Positions 8,805 through 17,276 of a DNA stretch of 64,000 bases are shown piece after piece. Below the pieces are notes generated by a model. That model made no database searches and was not told the origin of the DNA. It saw only the letters and a list, made by a program, of their open reading frames with translations. This DNA comes from Lewinella sp. 4G2. Its GTDB lineage: Bacteria > Bacteroidota > Bacteroidia > Chitinophagales > Saprospiraceae. The number at the start of each line of letters is the position of its first letter. The stretch's first letter is position 1. A program made the translations under genes and the position numbers. The stretch is taken from positions 2,046,001 to 2,110,000 of the forward strand of contig NZ_LVWJ02000014.1 in NCBI RefSeq assembly GCF_001625015.1, read 5' to 3'.

Positions 8805-9974
8805 ATGCCCCCACGAATGAAAAACCTGTTTGCTGCGCTTTTGATTGTCCTCACGGCTTTCGTCGCCGGAGCCTACCTGGTGCCACAGGAATGGTTGCCG
8901 GGTAAGGACGAATCCTCCGCCCAGCTCAACGTCAGTAACCGCTTTGCGGGCTCCGCAACGCGAGCTGCGACGCTGTCCGAAACGGAGGCGCCGGACCTCA
9001 CGGATGAGGAAATTGCCGCCTACACCGAGGCCGAACTCCACACCATCAACCTCTTCGAACGGGCCAGCCCCGGCGTCTGCTACATCACCACTAAGGTGCG
9101 CCAGCGCAATTTCTGGAGCCGCGACGTGACGGAAGTGCCCTCCGGCTCCGGCTCGGGTTTCGTGTGGGATAAGCGGGGCCACATCATCACCAATTACCAC
9201 GTTATTAAAGGTGCGGCCCAGGCCATCGTGACTTTGGCCGACGGCAACGGTTACCAGGCGTCCCTCGTCGGGGTCGCGAAGGAAAAGGACCTCGCCGTCC
9301 TCAAGATCAACGCGCCGATGGAAGCGCTGCGGCCCATTCCTGTGGGTACCTCGAGCAATATCCGTGTTGGGCAGGCGGTGTACGCCATCGGCAACCCGTT
9401 TGGCCTGGACCAGACCCTTACTACCGGCGTCGTCAGCGCGCTGGGGCGGGAGATCAACAGCCAGTCTAACGTCCCGATTAAGGGGGTGATCCAGTCGGAT
9501 GCGGCCATTAACCCCGGTAATTCCGGTGGCCCGCTCATCAACTCGCTGGGACAACTGATTGGGGTTAATACCGCCATTTACAGCCCGAGCGGCGCTTCGG
9601 CCGGTATCGGCTTTTCTATTCCTATTGATGTCGTCAGTTACGTCGTTCCCGACCTCATTCGCTACGGCGAGGTGCGGCGTGCAACCATTGGCGCCGAGTT
9701 CCGCCAGTTACGTGGGGGGAGCCTAATGTTCTTTAAATTGGATCCCAACGCCTCCGCTGCGCGCTTCGGTTTGCGGGGTTTGTCTCAGGACCAACGGGGC
9801 AACTGGATTTTGGGGGATATTCTGACCGGCATCAACGGTCAGCCCATCTCCAATACCACGGAGCTTTACCTGGAACTGGAGAAGTACCAACCTGGCCAGT
9901 CCGTCCAACTCTCCATCGTCCGCGACGAGCGGGAACGGATCGTTGAAATCGTATTAGGCTCATCGGTTGATTAA
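8805..9974 (+). CDS. HtrA/DegS-like periplasmic serine protease
   Basis: A 389-aa trypsin-fold protease with one PDZ domain. An N-terminal membrane segment (about residues 7-24, LFAALLIVLTAFVAGAYL) has no obvious cleavage site, so it is likely a DegS-style membrane-anchored form. The catalytic triad is visible: H132 in NYHVIKG, D162 in KDLAVLK and S240 in GNSGGPL. The C-terminal ~100 residues form the PDZ domain (ILGDILTGINGQPISN). A second in-frame ATG at 8817 (MKNLFA) would drop four residues and is an equally good start. Family role: envelope protein quality control or regulated cleavage. It converges on the PAP2 gene downstream. Confidence 0.93.
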   Translation: MPPRMKNLFAALLIVLTAFVAGAYLVPQEWLPGKDESSAQLNVSNRFAGSATRAATLSETEAPDLTDEEIAAYTEAELHTINLFERASPGVCYITTKVRQRNFWSRDVTEVPSGSGSGFVWDKRGHIITNYHVIKGAAQAIVTLADGNGYQASLVGVAKEKDLAVLKINAPMEALRPIPVGTSSNIRVGQAVYAIGNPFGLDQTLTTGVVSALGREINSQSNVPIKGVIQSDAAINPGNSGGPLINSLGQLIGVNTAIYSPSGASAGIGFSIPIDVVSYVVPDLIRYGEVRRATIGAEFRQLRGGSLMFFKLDPNASAARFGLRGLSQDQRGNWILGDILTGINGQPISNTTELYLELEKYQPGQSVQLSIVRDERERIVEIVLGSSVD

Positions 9975-10018
9975 AGGTAACACGCAGCAAATTATTTAAA
10001 ACCATACTCCTTACTTCT

Positions 10019-10039
10019 CCCCTCTCCCTCGGAGAGGGG
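10019..10039. terminator. GC-rich inverted repeat between convergent genes
   Basis: CCCCTCTCC-CTC-GGAGAGGGG is a perfect 9-bp stem in the 125-bp gap between the convergent HtrA and PAP2 genes. The position suits a bidirectional terminator. There is no adjacent T-tract, and the G/C-only sequence resembles common dispersed intergenic repeats, so termination is an inference. Confidence 0.4.
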
Positions 10040-10099
10040 CCGGGGGGAGAGGGACACAAAGCGACGGGTTACAACAAAATATATAGACTAGTCTTCCTC

Positions 10100-10972
10100 C
10101 TAAAACGTCAGCGTCATCCCCCCTACGCCGGTGCCATTGTGGTAGGAGCCACCGAGGCTCAGCCGCGTCCGGTGCTTCATCTGCCAGCGCTTGTGCAGGT
10201 GGGGCGTCATAATGCCGAAAAAAGCGCCCACGCCCATGCCCACGACCGTATCGGTGGGGAAGTGCTTCAGGGCGCGGACCCGTTGCACTGCTACGAAAGC
10301 AGGAGGTAGGCTCGCCAGTGTAAAGGCCAGGGCGCGCTGTTTTCCACTCCACTGCGGGTTGTAATCGGAGAGGACTTTCGTGAAGAAAAAGGTCCCCACG
10401 GCCGTTGTACTCACGTGGCCACTGAAGAAACTATTGCGGCTGTTGCCGGTCGCGCGCAGGCCGTCGTCGACGTCTTCGTAGTAGGCCACCGGGCGCGTCC
10501 GGTCGATAAATAAGGGCCCCATCGGCGAGGCGGCGTACGTCAGGCTACTCAGGGCGTGGGTTTCAATGTACAGGGCGGTGATGTCCACCCAGTCCTTCCG
10601 GAATTTCTTATCAATGAATAAGGTCAACGGTAGCAGCACGGAGGTATTAAAAAAGATATCGCTGGAAGCCTCGGCGTCCTCCCGTTGCTCGGCGCTGGCG
10701 GGGAAGGCCCAACGGTCAATACCCGGTACGTCGTCGCGGTCCAGTTCACTCAAATCAATTTTATCCTTGCTTCGCAGCTGGTCGATCAGGGTAGTGGATA
10801 CGATCATCCCCCCGAGGCCGAGGCCGCCTTCCAACCATGGTTTGACGGCGTATACCTTCTCCGTTTTTGGGTCGTAATTGCGGATGTCCGGCCGTTCCTC
10901 TGGCGTCATTTGGGCGCTGACGCAGGTGCTGAGGAAGAGGATAAGGAAGAGCGTGAAGTAATGTTGGGTCAT
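10100..10972 (-). CDS. PAP2-family phosphatase, exported
   Basis: A 290-aa PAP2 superfamily acid phosphatase. The start at 10972 (MTQHYFTLFLILFLSTCVSAQ) gives a clean signal peptide; the longer frame from 11080 adds 36 non-hydrophobic residues. Phosphatase motifs: RTRP (158-161) as the end of KX6RP, with the usual lysine not evident; SGH (184-186); and R231-x5-H237-xxx-D241 in RVRALKHFPTD. Gln replaces the usual Ser before R231. Likely role: dephosphorylation of a lipid (pyro)phosphate, such as a polyprenyl carrier, at the periplasmic side. It is divergent from the GT39 glycosyltransferase (153 bp between start codons), which uses such carriers. The C-terminal part (SLGGSYHNGTGVGGMTLTF, ending in Phe) looks like one or two outer-membrane-style beta strands. 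Confidence 0.85.
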   Translation of the reverse strand: MTQHYFTLFLILFLSTCVSAQMTPEERPDIRNYDPKTEKVYAVKPWLEGGLGLGGMIVSTTLIDQLRSKDKIDLSELDRDDVPGIDRWAFPASAEQREDAEASSDIFFNTSVLLPLTLFIDKKFRKDWVDITALYIETHALSSLTYAASPMGPLFIDRTRPVAYYEDVDDGLRATGNSRNSFFSGHVSTTAVGTFFFTKVLSDYNPQWSGKQRALAFTLASLPPAFVAVQRVRALKHFPTDTVVGMGVGAFFGIMTPHLHKRWQMKHRTRLSLGGSYHNGTGVGGMTLTF

Positions 10973-11090
10973 GACGGGTAAATGGTTGCTCGTTGGAACG
11001 TAGGTTTCCGGGCGGTGTTTGCTGGTGCGTTCGGAAATGGAGTGGACCATCGCCGGGGCAACATTCAGTAAGCAGTGCACGTGAATTGGC

Positions 11091-11098
11091 TACCTTCG
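11091..11098 (+). promoter_or_regulatory. Possible -7 box (TACCTTCG) for the GT39 gene
   Basis: The octamer is identical to those before mutS and the giant adhesin gene, and lies 27 nt upstream of the GT39 start. It is in the gap shared with the divergent PAP2 gene. No convincing -33 element is seen. Confidence 0.35.
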
Positions 11099-11125
11099 TA
11101 GTCGCCTGGTGGCCGACCCGTAGCT

Positions 11126-12565
11126 ATGCCCGATAACCCTAAACGCCTATTCTTTCTCCTTCCTGCTCTGTTGGCCATCCTCCTTGTAGGGTCTGAGATC
11201 GTCGAGCGGAGTATGTACACTGACGGGGTGGCCTACGCGGGTATTTCCAAAAACCTGGCTAACGGCATCGGTACCTTTTGGAACCCGAAATTGAGTGAGG
11301 TCCATAATTATGATTTTCACTCCCATCCTCCGTTGATGTTCGGCCTCCAATCACTCGTCTTTCGGGTTTTTGGAGACGGGCTGGTCTCGGAACGGATTTA
11401 CACTTTGTTGGTCTTTTTGCTCTCCGCCTGGTTGATGATCGTACTATGGCGAGAAGCCCTGCGCGACCGGCCCGGCCTGGCCAAAATTTGGTTTCTTCCA
11501 CTCACCATTTGGCTGGCTAACGAGGTTGTTTACCATTTCTACGCGGCCAATATCCTGGAGCCAACGATGACAGCCTTTACGCTGGGGGCGGTATACCTAG
11601 GGTTGCTAAGTTTACGGGAGAATACCCCACCAAGGTTGACCTACACGCTGGCTTTTGCGGCTGGCCTGCTGGTGTTTTTAGCCACGCTGACGAAAGGAGT
11701 AGTGGGCCTGTTCCCCCTCGCCTTTTACGGAATCCACTGGCTGATCTACCGCCGGCAGTCACTGGCCCAAGCCCTCTTCTGTACGCTGCTGATGGTTTTT
11801 GCCGTAGTTGGGCTGTACGTGGTCCTGTTCCAATTCGCGGCGCCGGCAGAGGCGCTGAGGGATTACTTCTCCACGCAGGTGTTGTCCAGCCTTAACTCGG
11901 AATACGCGCACATGGCTCACCACCGCGCGGACCGTACGTACATCATCCGTAAGGGGCTGGCCATCATTTTACCGGCAGTGGTGATTTCAGCCCTGCTCTT
12001 TTATGCCGGACGGCGAAAGGGGGCCACCTGGCGAGTGGATAGCCCTTCCACCAAAGCCGCCTTTCTATTCCTGACGCTCGCCCTGGCTGCATTTCTTCCG
12101 TTGGCGATTAGTCCGAAACAATCCTTTTACTACCTGCTCCCGTCGATGGCCTACTTCGCCCTGGGCTTTTCCCTTTTCATCGCACCCGCGGCAGCGCATC
12201 TGTATGAATTGAAGCTGAGCCGGAAGTGGCAATTGGCGCTCGTGATCGGCACTGCCTTGCTCGCGGTGGCTGCTACCATAAACACCACCCGCCACTGGGG
12301 CGCGGTAAACAGTCGGGACCGCGTGGTACTCAACGATATCGACGAAATGAATGCCGTGGTGCCCGCAGGGGCTACCATTGGCGCAGTGGGCGATGCGCGG
12401 GACATGGTCAGTTACTTCGCGCGGATCAGTAACGTTTCGCTGGACACTACGCAGTCCACCGCAAAAGATTACGCGTACTTTATCGTACCGATGGATTCCG
12501 TAAATACTACCGGAACGCGGGTGCCTTTACGGACGGAGAAGTACGAATTGTGGCGCAGGCAGTAG
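11126..12565 (+). CDS. GT39/ArnT-like membrane glycosyltransferase
   Basis: A 479-aa polytopic membrane protein of the GT-C fold (PMT/ArnT-like, PMT_2). It has a first transmembrane helix (about residues 8-22) and then a periplasmic loop with the acidic catalytic position in MYTDGVAYAGISKNL (D33; the second acidic residue of the usual DE pair is Gly here). HSHPPLMFGL (65-74) is a typical family motif, followed by about nine more hydrophobic segments and a soluble tail. These enzymes transfer a sugar from a polyprenyl-phosphate donor to lipid A, proteins or polysaccharides on the outside of the inner membrane. The next gene makes GDP-mannose and the divergent neighbour is a PAP2 phosphatase, so mannose on a lipid carrier is a reasonable but unproven donor. 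Confidence 0.85.
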   Translation: MPDNPKRLFFLLPALLAILLVGSEIVERSMYTDGVAYAGISKNLANGIGTFWNPKLSEVHNYDFHSHPPLMFGLQSLVFRVFGDGLVSERIYTLLVFLLSAWLMIVLWREALRDRPGLAKIWFLPLTIWLANEVVYHFYAANILEPTMTAFTLGAVYLGLLSLRENTPPRLTYTLAFAAGLLVFLATLTKGVVGLFPLAFYGIHWLIYRRQSLAQALFCTLLMVFAVVGLYVVLFQFAAPAEALRDYFSTQVLSSLNSEYAHMAHHRADRTYIIRKGLAIILPAVVISALLFYAGRRKGATWRVDSPSTKAAFLFLTLALAAFLPLAISPKQSFYYLLPSMAYFALGFSLFIAPAAAHLYELKLSRKWQLALVIGTALLAVAATINTTRHWGAVNSRDRVVLNDIDEMNAVVPAGATIGAVGDARDMVSYFARISNVSLDTTQSTAKDYAYFIVPMDSVNTTGTRVPLRTEKYELWRRQ

Positions 12566-12655
12566 CTTGCGCGCTGTCACGCGGATGAAGTTCTGTTGTT
12601 AGCCTCAACCTTTGTGTACGGTAGCTTTTTTGACCAACGAAAACCCAATGAACCA

Positions 12656-13738
12656 ATGAACGAACACACCTACGTAGCCATCATGGCCGGAGGCGTTGGC
12701 TCCCGCTTCTGGCCCGCCAGCCGGGAAGTCCGCCCCAAGCAATTTTTGGACATTACCGGCGATGGCCGCAGCCTGCTCCGCATTACCTTCGAACGCTTTC
12801 TGAAGGTGACAACGGCTGATAAGATCTTCATCGTGACCAACGCTAAGTACCAGGCCCAGGTCCTCGAACACCTACCTGAGCTGACGGACAACCAAATCTT
12901 GTGTGAGCCCAGCCGGAACAACACTGCGCCGTGCGTAGCCTATACTGCGTTTAAACTGCGGGCCATCGATCCAGATGCTAACATCGTGATTGCACCGAGC
13001 GATGCCCTTATTCTCAATGAGATGCTGTTCGCGGACAACATCAATAAAGCCCTGGCCTTTACGGCCGAAAAGGACGTCCTCGTTACCCTGGGGATTGCGC
13101 CCGACCGCCCTCACACCGGCTACGGTTACATCCAATTTCTCGGGGAAGAAGGGGATGATGGGATTTACCCCGTTCGCCGCTTCACCGAGAAGCCTGATCT
13201 GACCACGGCCAAGTCATTTCTCACGAGTGGGGATTACCTCTGGAACGCCGGCATCTTCGTCTGGCGCGCCGCCACGGTACTGAACGCCTACGAACAATTC
13301 GCCCCCGAGATCTACGCCCTCCTTAGCCAGGGGACGAGCTGCTACAATACTGCCGATGAACAGGCCTTTATTGACGAGTTCTACCCGCAAACGCCCAGCA
13401 TTTCCGTGGATTATGCCATCATGGAGAACGCCACCAATATCTACACCATTCCCGCCCAGTTTGGGTGGTCAGATTTGGGAGCTTGGGGCGCGCTGTATCA
13501 CGAAAGCCCCAAGGATGACGATGGGAATGTGATCCAGGCCAGCCGGTCGGTAACCGAAGACCTCCACAACTGCTACGTGCGCGGCCCGGAAGGGAAGCTG
13601 ATCGTAGTGGGTGGAGTGGATGACCTGTTGGTTATCGACGAAGGTGACGTGCTCCTGGTTTATCCGCGTAATCGGGAGCAGGAGATCAAAGCGCTCCGTA
13701 CCCGCGCCGAACAGGAATTTGGGGAAGACTACGTTTGA
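12656..13738 (+). CDS. manC: Mannose-1-phosphate guanylyltransferase
   Basis: A 360-aa single-domain nucleotidyltransferase converting mannose-1-phosphate and GTP to GDP-mannose in the cytoplasm. The signature near the N-terminus reads AGGVGSRFWPASRE followed by RPKQF. Other family motifs are EPSRNNTAP, PSDALI, FTEKP, WNAGIFVWR and GWSDLGAW. The length matches Bacteroidota enzymes lacking the C-terminal isomerase domain. The ATG at 12656 was chosen: it starts directly before the nucleotide-binding strand (MNEHTYVAIMAGG), whereas a longer frame from 12596 begins with TTG and adds 20 unlikely residues. It lies 90 bp after the GT39 gene on the same strand, so the two may be co-transcribed. Confidence 0.95.
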   Translation: MNEHTYVAIMAGGVGSRFWPASREVRPKQFLDITGDGRSLLRITFERFLKVTTADKIFIVTNAKYQAQVLEHLPELTDNQILCEPSRNNTAPCVAYTAFKLRAIDPDANIVIAPSDALILNEMLFADNINKALAFTAEKDVLVTLGIAPDRPHTGYGYIQFLGEEGDDGIYPVRRFTEKPDLTTAKSFLTSGDYLWNAGIFVWRAATVLNAYEQFAPEIYALLSQGTSCYNTADEQAFIDEFYPQTPSISVDYAIMENATNIYTIPAQFGWSDLGAWGALYHESPKDDDGNVIQASRSVTEDLHNCYVRGPEGKLIVVGGVDDLLVIDEGDVLLVYPRNREQEIKALRTRAEQEFGEDYV

Positions 13739-13777
13739 TCGTTGTTGAGCTATTCCTGACACCTATTGGCCAAAAAA

Positions 13778-13830
13778 TAATTTTGTCTGATCGGGGGGCG
13801 GCATTTTGTGAACACCACGCGGTTGTTCAC
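13778..13830 (+). promoter_or_regulatory. nhaD leader: TAATTTTG box and short hairpin
   Basis: The 248-bp gap before nhaD holds TAATTTTG at 13778-13785, an exact TAnnTTTG match. 22 nt later a hairpin GTGAACA...TGTTCAC lies at 13808-13830. If transcription starts just after the box, the leader is about 190 nt long, unusually long next to the short leaders elsewhere in this window. No known Na+ riboswitch could be recognised by eye. Confidence 0.35.
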
Positions 13831-13986
13831 CTTAGGTAGTGGAAGCATCCGTTTGGTTCTCTCCTGTGGATTTTGCAGTTTTGCGTCTAGCCTGCGAACC
13901 CTTTGGTTTGCCGGCCCCTTGTTTTTTACTCAGCTTTCGTCATCTAAGCAAACGCGTTCGTCGTTTCCGCTTTCCACCCAGCTACT

Positions 13987-15390
13987 ATGTTATCAGCGGT
14001 CATTGCCTGTTTTGTAATCGGTTACCTCGTGATCGTCTTCGAGCACCCGCTTAAGCTGGACAAGACCGTCCCCGCCCTCCTCATGGGTGCCATCTGCTGG
14101 GCACTAATCAGTCTGGGTTTCCACAGTGGCAGTCTCAACGTCGTGGATGGCCACGAGCACCTCTACGAAGGGGCCAATATGTTGCTGGACCACAGCAGCG
14201 AAGCCTACCACGAAGCCGAAGAAGGCTTCATGGCCAACCTGCTCCACCATTTAGGAAAAACGGCCGAGATCCTCATCTTCCTGATTGGGGCGATGACCAT
14301 CGTCGAAATTGTAGATCTCCACCGCGGTTTCGACATTCTCAAGGGTTACATCAACACGCGTTCCAAGAGTAAACTGCTGTGGATCGTCGGCATTCTGGGC
14401 TTCATCCTTTCCGCCATTATTGATAACCTGACGGCCACGATCGTGCTCGTCACCCTCCTGCGGAAACTGGTTCCGGACCGTGAACTACGGATTTGGTACG
14501 TGGCCATGATCGTCATCGCGGCTAATGCCGGCGGGGCCTGGTCACCAATTGGTGACGTAACGACCACTATGCTCTGGATTGGTGGCCGCGTGGAGGTAGC
14601 CGGCCTGATGGAGTACCTGATTATTCCTTCCCTGGTCTGTTTCGCGCTGCCCTTCATCATCGCTACGACCGTCCTGAAGCCCTTTAAAGGGCAGATCATG
14701 ACCCCGGAGTTGGAGTCCGACGAAGGCGTCCCCGAACCCGAAGAACGGTTGCTCTCCAGTAAAACGATGCTTTTCCTTGGCTTGGGGATGATCGTCTTCG
14801 TACCCGTCTTCAAAGTACTCACCCACCTCCCTCCCTACCTGGGGATGATGCTCAGTTTGGGTGTCGTCTGGTTAGTATCGGAATACATCCACCCAGAAGA
14901 GAATTTCACCGAGGAGCGTAAGAAAGCCTATTCCGCCCACCGCGCCTTGAGCCGAATTGAGATGTCCTCCATCCTCTTTTTCCTCGGCATCCTAATGGCC
15001 GTCGGCGCGCTCGAAACGATTGCGGTTGGTGACGTTGGTGCCCTCCGCGCCGTCGCTGAGGTACTTCAGGACGCCATCCCCAACCAGAACTGGGTGGTCT
15101 TCATCCTCGGCTTCCTATCCGCAATCATTGATAACGTACCGCTGGTGGCCGCCTCCATGGGTATGTACAGTTTGGATGTGTACCCGACTGACGATACCCT
15201 GTGGCACTTCATCGCCTACTCCGCCGGTACGGGTGGTTCCATGCTCATCATCGGTTCCGCCGCGGGCGTGGCCGCCATGGGAATGGAGAAGATCGATTTC
15301 ATCTGGTACCTGAAGAAGATCGCCTGGTTGGCCTTCATCGGTTTTGCCGCCGGCGCCGCCGTATTCATCGCCATTGAAACGTTGTTCTAG
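13987..15390 (+). CDS. nhaD: Na+/H+ antiporter NhaD
   Basis: A 467-aa inner-membrane Na+(Li+)/H+ antiporter of the ArsB/NhaD superfamily, with about 12 hydrophobic segments. Typical conserved blocks are IIDNLTATIVL (about residues 144-154), NAGGAWSPIGDVTTTMLW (179-196) and the second inverted half SAIIDNVPLVAASMGMY (about 378-394). A His-rich loop (about residues 58-90) with EHLYEG and HEAEEGF lies between the first helices. The ATG at 13987 starts directly in the first helix. It suits a marine or saline habitat. The small lipoprotein gene begins 2 nt after its stop. Confidence 0.95.
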   Translation: MLSAVIACFVIGYLVIVFEHPLKLDKTVPALLMGAICWALISLGFHSGSLNVVDGHEHLYEGANMLLDHSSEAYHEAEEGFMANLLHHLGKTAEILIFLIGAMTIVEIVDLHRGFDILKGYINTRSKSKLLWIVGILGFILSAIIDNLTATIVLVTLLRKLVPDRELRIWYVAMIVIAANAGGAWSPIGDVTTTMLWIGGRVEVAGLMEYLIIPSLVCFALPFIIATTVLKPFKGQIMTPELESDEGVPEPEERLLSSKTMLFLGLGMIVFVPVFKVLTHLPPYLGMMLSLGVVWLVSEYIHPEENFTEERKKAYSAHRALSRIEMSSILFFLGILMAVGALETIAVGDVGALRAVAEVLQDAIPNQNWVVFILGFLSAIIDNVPLVAASMGMYSLDVYPTDDTLWHFIAYSAGTGGSMLIIGSAAGVAAMGMEKIDFIWYLKKIAWLAFIGFAAGAAVFIAIETLF

Positions 15391-15392
15391 CA

Positions 15393-15761
15393 GTGCTGAG
15401 ACCCGCCTTCACCCTGATATTACTTTGCTGCTTCCTCGTTACCTGCTCCACGGAGCCCTCACCCCTGATTGGGTCGTGGGAAGCCGTTGAGGTACTGGAG
15501 AACGGTGATACCCTGGCGCTCAACCCCGCCGAGATCGGTTTCACCTTTCACCCCGACCAACGCTACGACTACCGTTCCACCCTTAAGTACCGGGAGGCCG
15601 GCACCTGGAGACACGAAAACGGCCACCTCTACGCGCAGGACACTACGGGCCAGAGTAATGAACCCTACGTAGTCGCAGTCGACCTCATTCGTGCAGACAG
15701 TCTGCGCCTACGCATGCGCGCTGAGACTGGTGAACGGTTAGTCTTACTGATTCGGGAGTAG
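15393..15761 (+). CDS. Small lipoprotein, lipocalin-like
   Basis: A 122-aa protein with a GTG start 2 nt after the nhaD stop, so translation is probably coupled. Residues 1-18 form a lipoprotein signal (LILLCCFLV then TCST, with Cys18 as lipidation site; Thr before Cys is less usual). The mature part is a small beta-rich domain containing GSWEAVEVLENGDTL and GTWRHENGHLY, a pattern like Bacteroidota lipocalin-like or 'DUF' stress lipoproteins. No catalytic residues are recognised. It may simply travel with nhaD. Confidence 0.75.
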   Translation: MLRPAFTLILLCCFLVTCSTEPSPLIGSWEAVEVLENGDTLALNPAEIGFTFHPDQRYDYRSTLKYREAGTWRHENGHLYAQDTTGQSNEPYVVAVDLIRADSLRLRMRAETGERLVLLIRE

Positions 15762-15774
15762 GCACTGGGAACCC

Positions 15775-15816
15775 AGTCGGGAAGCTTGTTAGAGACGATT
15801 AAAGAAGTTCCCGACT
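15775..15816. terminator. Stem-loop between convergent lipoprotein and queA
   Basis: A perfect 9-bp stem AGTCGGGAA / TTCCCGACT with a 24-nt loop lies in the 93-bp gap between convergent genes. There is no T-run, so it may terminate weakly or only protect 3' ends. Confidence 0.4.
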
Positions 15817-15854
15817 ACTTGCTTTATCAACTTGGTATCGATTGTCCTGAATTC

Positions 15855-17111
15855 CTACTTGTTCCACAGGAGGCAACTGTCTCCGTAACTCAAGAAGCGG
15901 AAGTCCTGCTCCAACGCTACTTGGTAAAGCTTCCGCCAGTCCTCCCCCACGATGGCGGCGATGATTAAGAGCAGCGTAGACTTCGGCTGGTGAAAGTTGG
16001 TCATCAATGCGCTGACGGTACGGACGCCGGAGACGGGAGAGAGCAGCACTTCGGTTTGTCCACCAATTACCGTGAGTGCTTCTCGTTCCATCAATCCTCG
16101 CAGGGCGGTGAACGTATCAAGCACGGCCGCCGTGCGAGTGAACTCATCCTCAAAGGCCCACTGGTCCACTGTAAAGTCACGGCTGCCATCTTCTCTGGTT
16201 CCCTGCAGACTTTCCGCCCCGAGGCAGTGCAGGCTCTCCAGGCAGCGGAGGGTGGTCGTCCCGACGGCTACGACGGGCTTCCCGGATTCGTAATTGGCGA
16301 TCAATCGATCGAGTAGTTCCAGGGTGACGGAAAAGGTCTCCCGGTGCATATCGTGCCCGCCGAGGGTAGGGGTAGATACCGGGCGGAACGTCCCCGCACC
16401 CACGTGGAGGAGTACTTCGCCCCAGCCAATACCCCGCTCTTTCATGTCTGCCATCACCGCCGGGGTGAAGTGGAGGCCGGCCGTAGGGGCGGCTACGGAG
16501 CCTTCCGTGCGGGCGAATACGGTTTGGTACCGTTCCTCGTCGGCCGCTTCGGTCTCCCGGCCGAGGTAGGGGGGGAGGGGTAGGGTGCCGGCGGCCTCCA
16601 GGATTTCTCCAAAAGTGTAGTTCGCGTCCTTAGTGGAAGACCAGGAAAAGGCTACCGTAAAGGTCCCTTCCTGGCGCTCGATCCTTTCCGCCATTAGCTG
16701 GGCCGATCCTTGGTTGAGGGGGACGTCCAGCGTTAGCGCGCCCCTTTTCCAGCGGCGGTTGCCACCGATCAGGCATTTCCATTGCACCTGCGTCCGCGCC
16801 CCTAAATTCTGAGCGTGATCGACGGGGACAAGTGGGTCCAAACAGAAGATCTCGATGGGCCGCTTGCCCTCCGCTAACGGAAAGAACAGCCGGGCGTGGA
16901 TGACGCGGGTATTGTTGCCCACGACGAGGGAACCGGGCGGCAATTGCCGGGGAAAATCAGCCACCGTTGCGATTTTGTGCGTGCCGTAGGTACCGTGCCA
17001 GATCAATTGCTTGGCGGCGTCCCGCCGGGCGACGGGATGGCGGGCAATCCGCTCGTCGGGCAGGTCGTAATCGAAGGTGTCGATGGAGATGTCGCGGGCG
17101 GTGGTGAGCAT
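15855..17111 (-). CDS. queA: S-adenosylmethionine:tRNA ribosyltransferase-isomerase (QueA)
   Basis: This enzyme transfers the ribosyl moiety of SAM to 7-aminomethyl-7-deazaguanine in tRNA, giving epoxyqueuosine, the penultimate step of queuosine synthesis. Family blocks are clear: FDYDLPDERIARHP (13-26), VVGNNTRVIHARLF (63-76), IEIFCLDPL (86-94), LPLPPYLGR (177-185), YQTVFA (195-200) and GSVAAPTAGLHFT (204-216). At 418 aa it is longer than the ~350-aa E. coli enzyme. The extra length lies mainly in the central domain and near the C-terminus (GGQTEVLLSPVSGVR, then LLLIIAAIVG). Long Bacteroidota QueA-like proteins exist, so a paralogous role is possible. A TATCTTCG box precedes it on the minus strand. 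Confidence 0.9.
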   Translation of the reverse strand: MLTTARDISIDTFDYDLPDERIARHPVARRDAAKQLIWHGTYGTHKIATVADFPRQLPPGSLVVGNNTRVIHARLFFPLAEGKRPIEIFCLDPLVPVDHAQNLGARTQVQWKCLIGGNRRWKRGALTLDVPLNQGSAQLMAERIERQEGTFTVAFSWSSTKDANYTFGEILEAAGTLPLPPYLGRETEAADEERYQTVFARTEGSVAAPTAGLHFTPAVMADMKERGIGWGEVLLHVGAGTFRPVSTPTLGGHDMHRETFSVTLELLDRLIANYESGKPVVAVGTTTLRCLESLHCLGAESLQGTREDGSRDFTVDQWAFEDEFTRTAAVLDTFTALRGLMEREALTVIGGQTEVLLSPVSGVRTVSALMTNFHQPKSTLLLIIAAIVGEDWRKLYQVALEQDFRFLSYGDSCLLWNK

Positions 17112-17136
17112 TGGCGGGAAGGCGATTTGGGACGGG

Positions 17137-17144
17137 CGAAGATA
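17137..17144 (-). promoter_or_regulatory. Possible -7 box (TATCTTCG) for queA
   Basis: On the minus strand TATCTTCG lies 25 nt upstream of the queA ATG, matching the TAnnTTCG pattern seen before plus-strand genes. The 165-bp gap is shared with the divergent metalloprotease gene, where TACCTACG at 17180-17187 may serve the plus strand. Confidence 0.35.
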
Positions 17145-17276
17145 AGTCGGGGGGCGACAGGGCGACCGTGAAATTCCGTGTACCTACGAACATTGAGGCG
17201 CCGTCTCCCGCTCCATTAGCAACTTTTCGGCCCACGAGTGCGGGCCAGTTTGAGCTAACCTACCAAGCAAAACCAA

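Noticed and set aside
7606..8814. 402-codon minus-strand frame opposite the Gfo/Idh/MocA gene
   Set aside because: It is the antisense shadow of a gene with clear family motifs on the plus strand; the translated sequence shows no recognisable domain.
13808..14054. Two overlapping small plus-strand frames before nhaD
   Set aside because: They overlap the leader and the nhaD start in other frames, have no family motif and no good start context.
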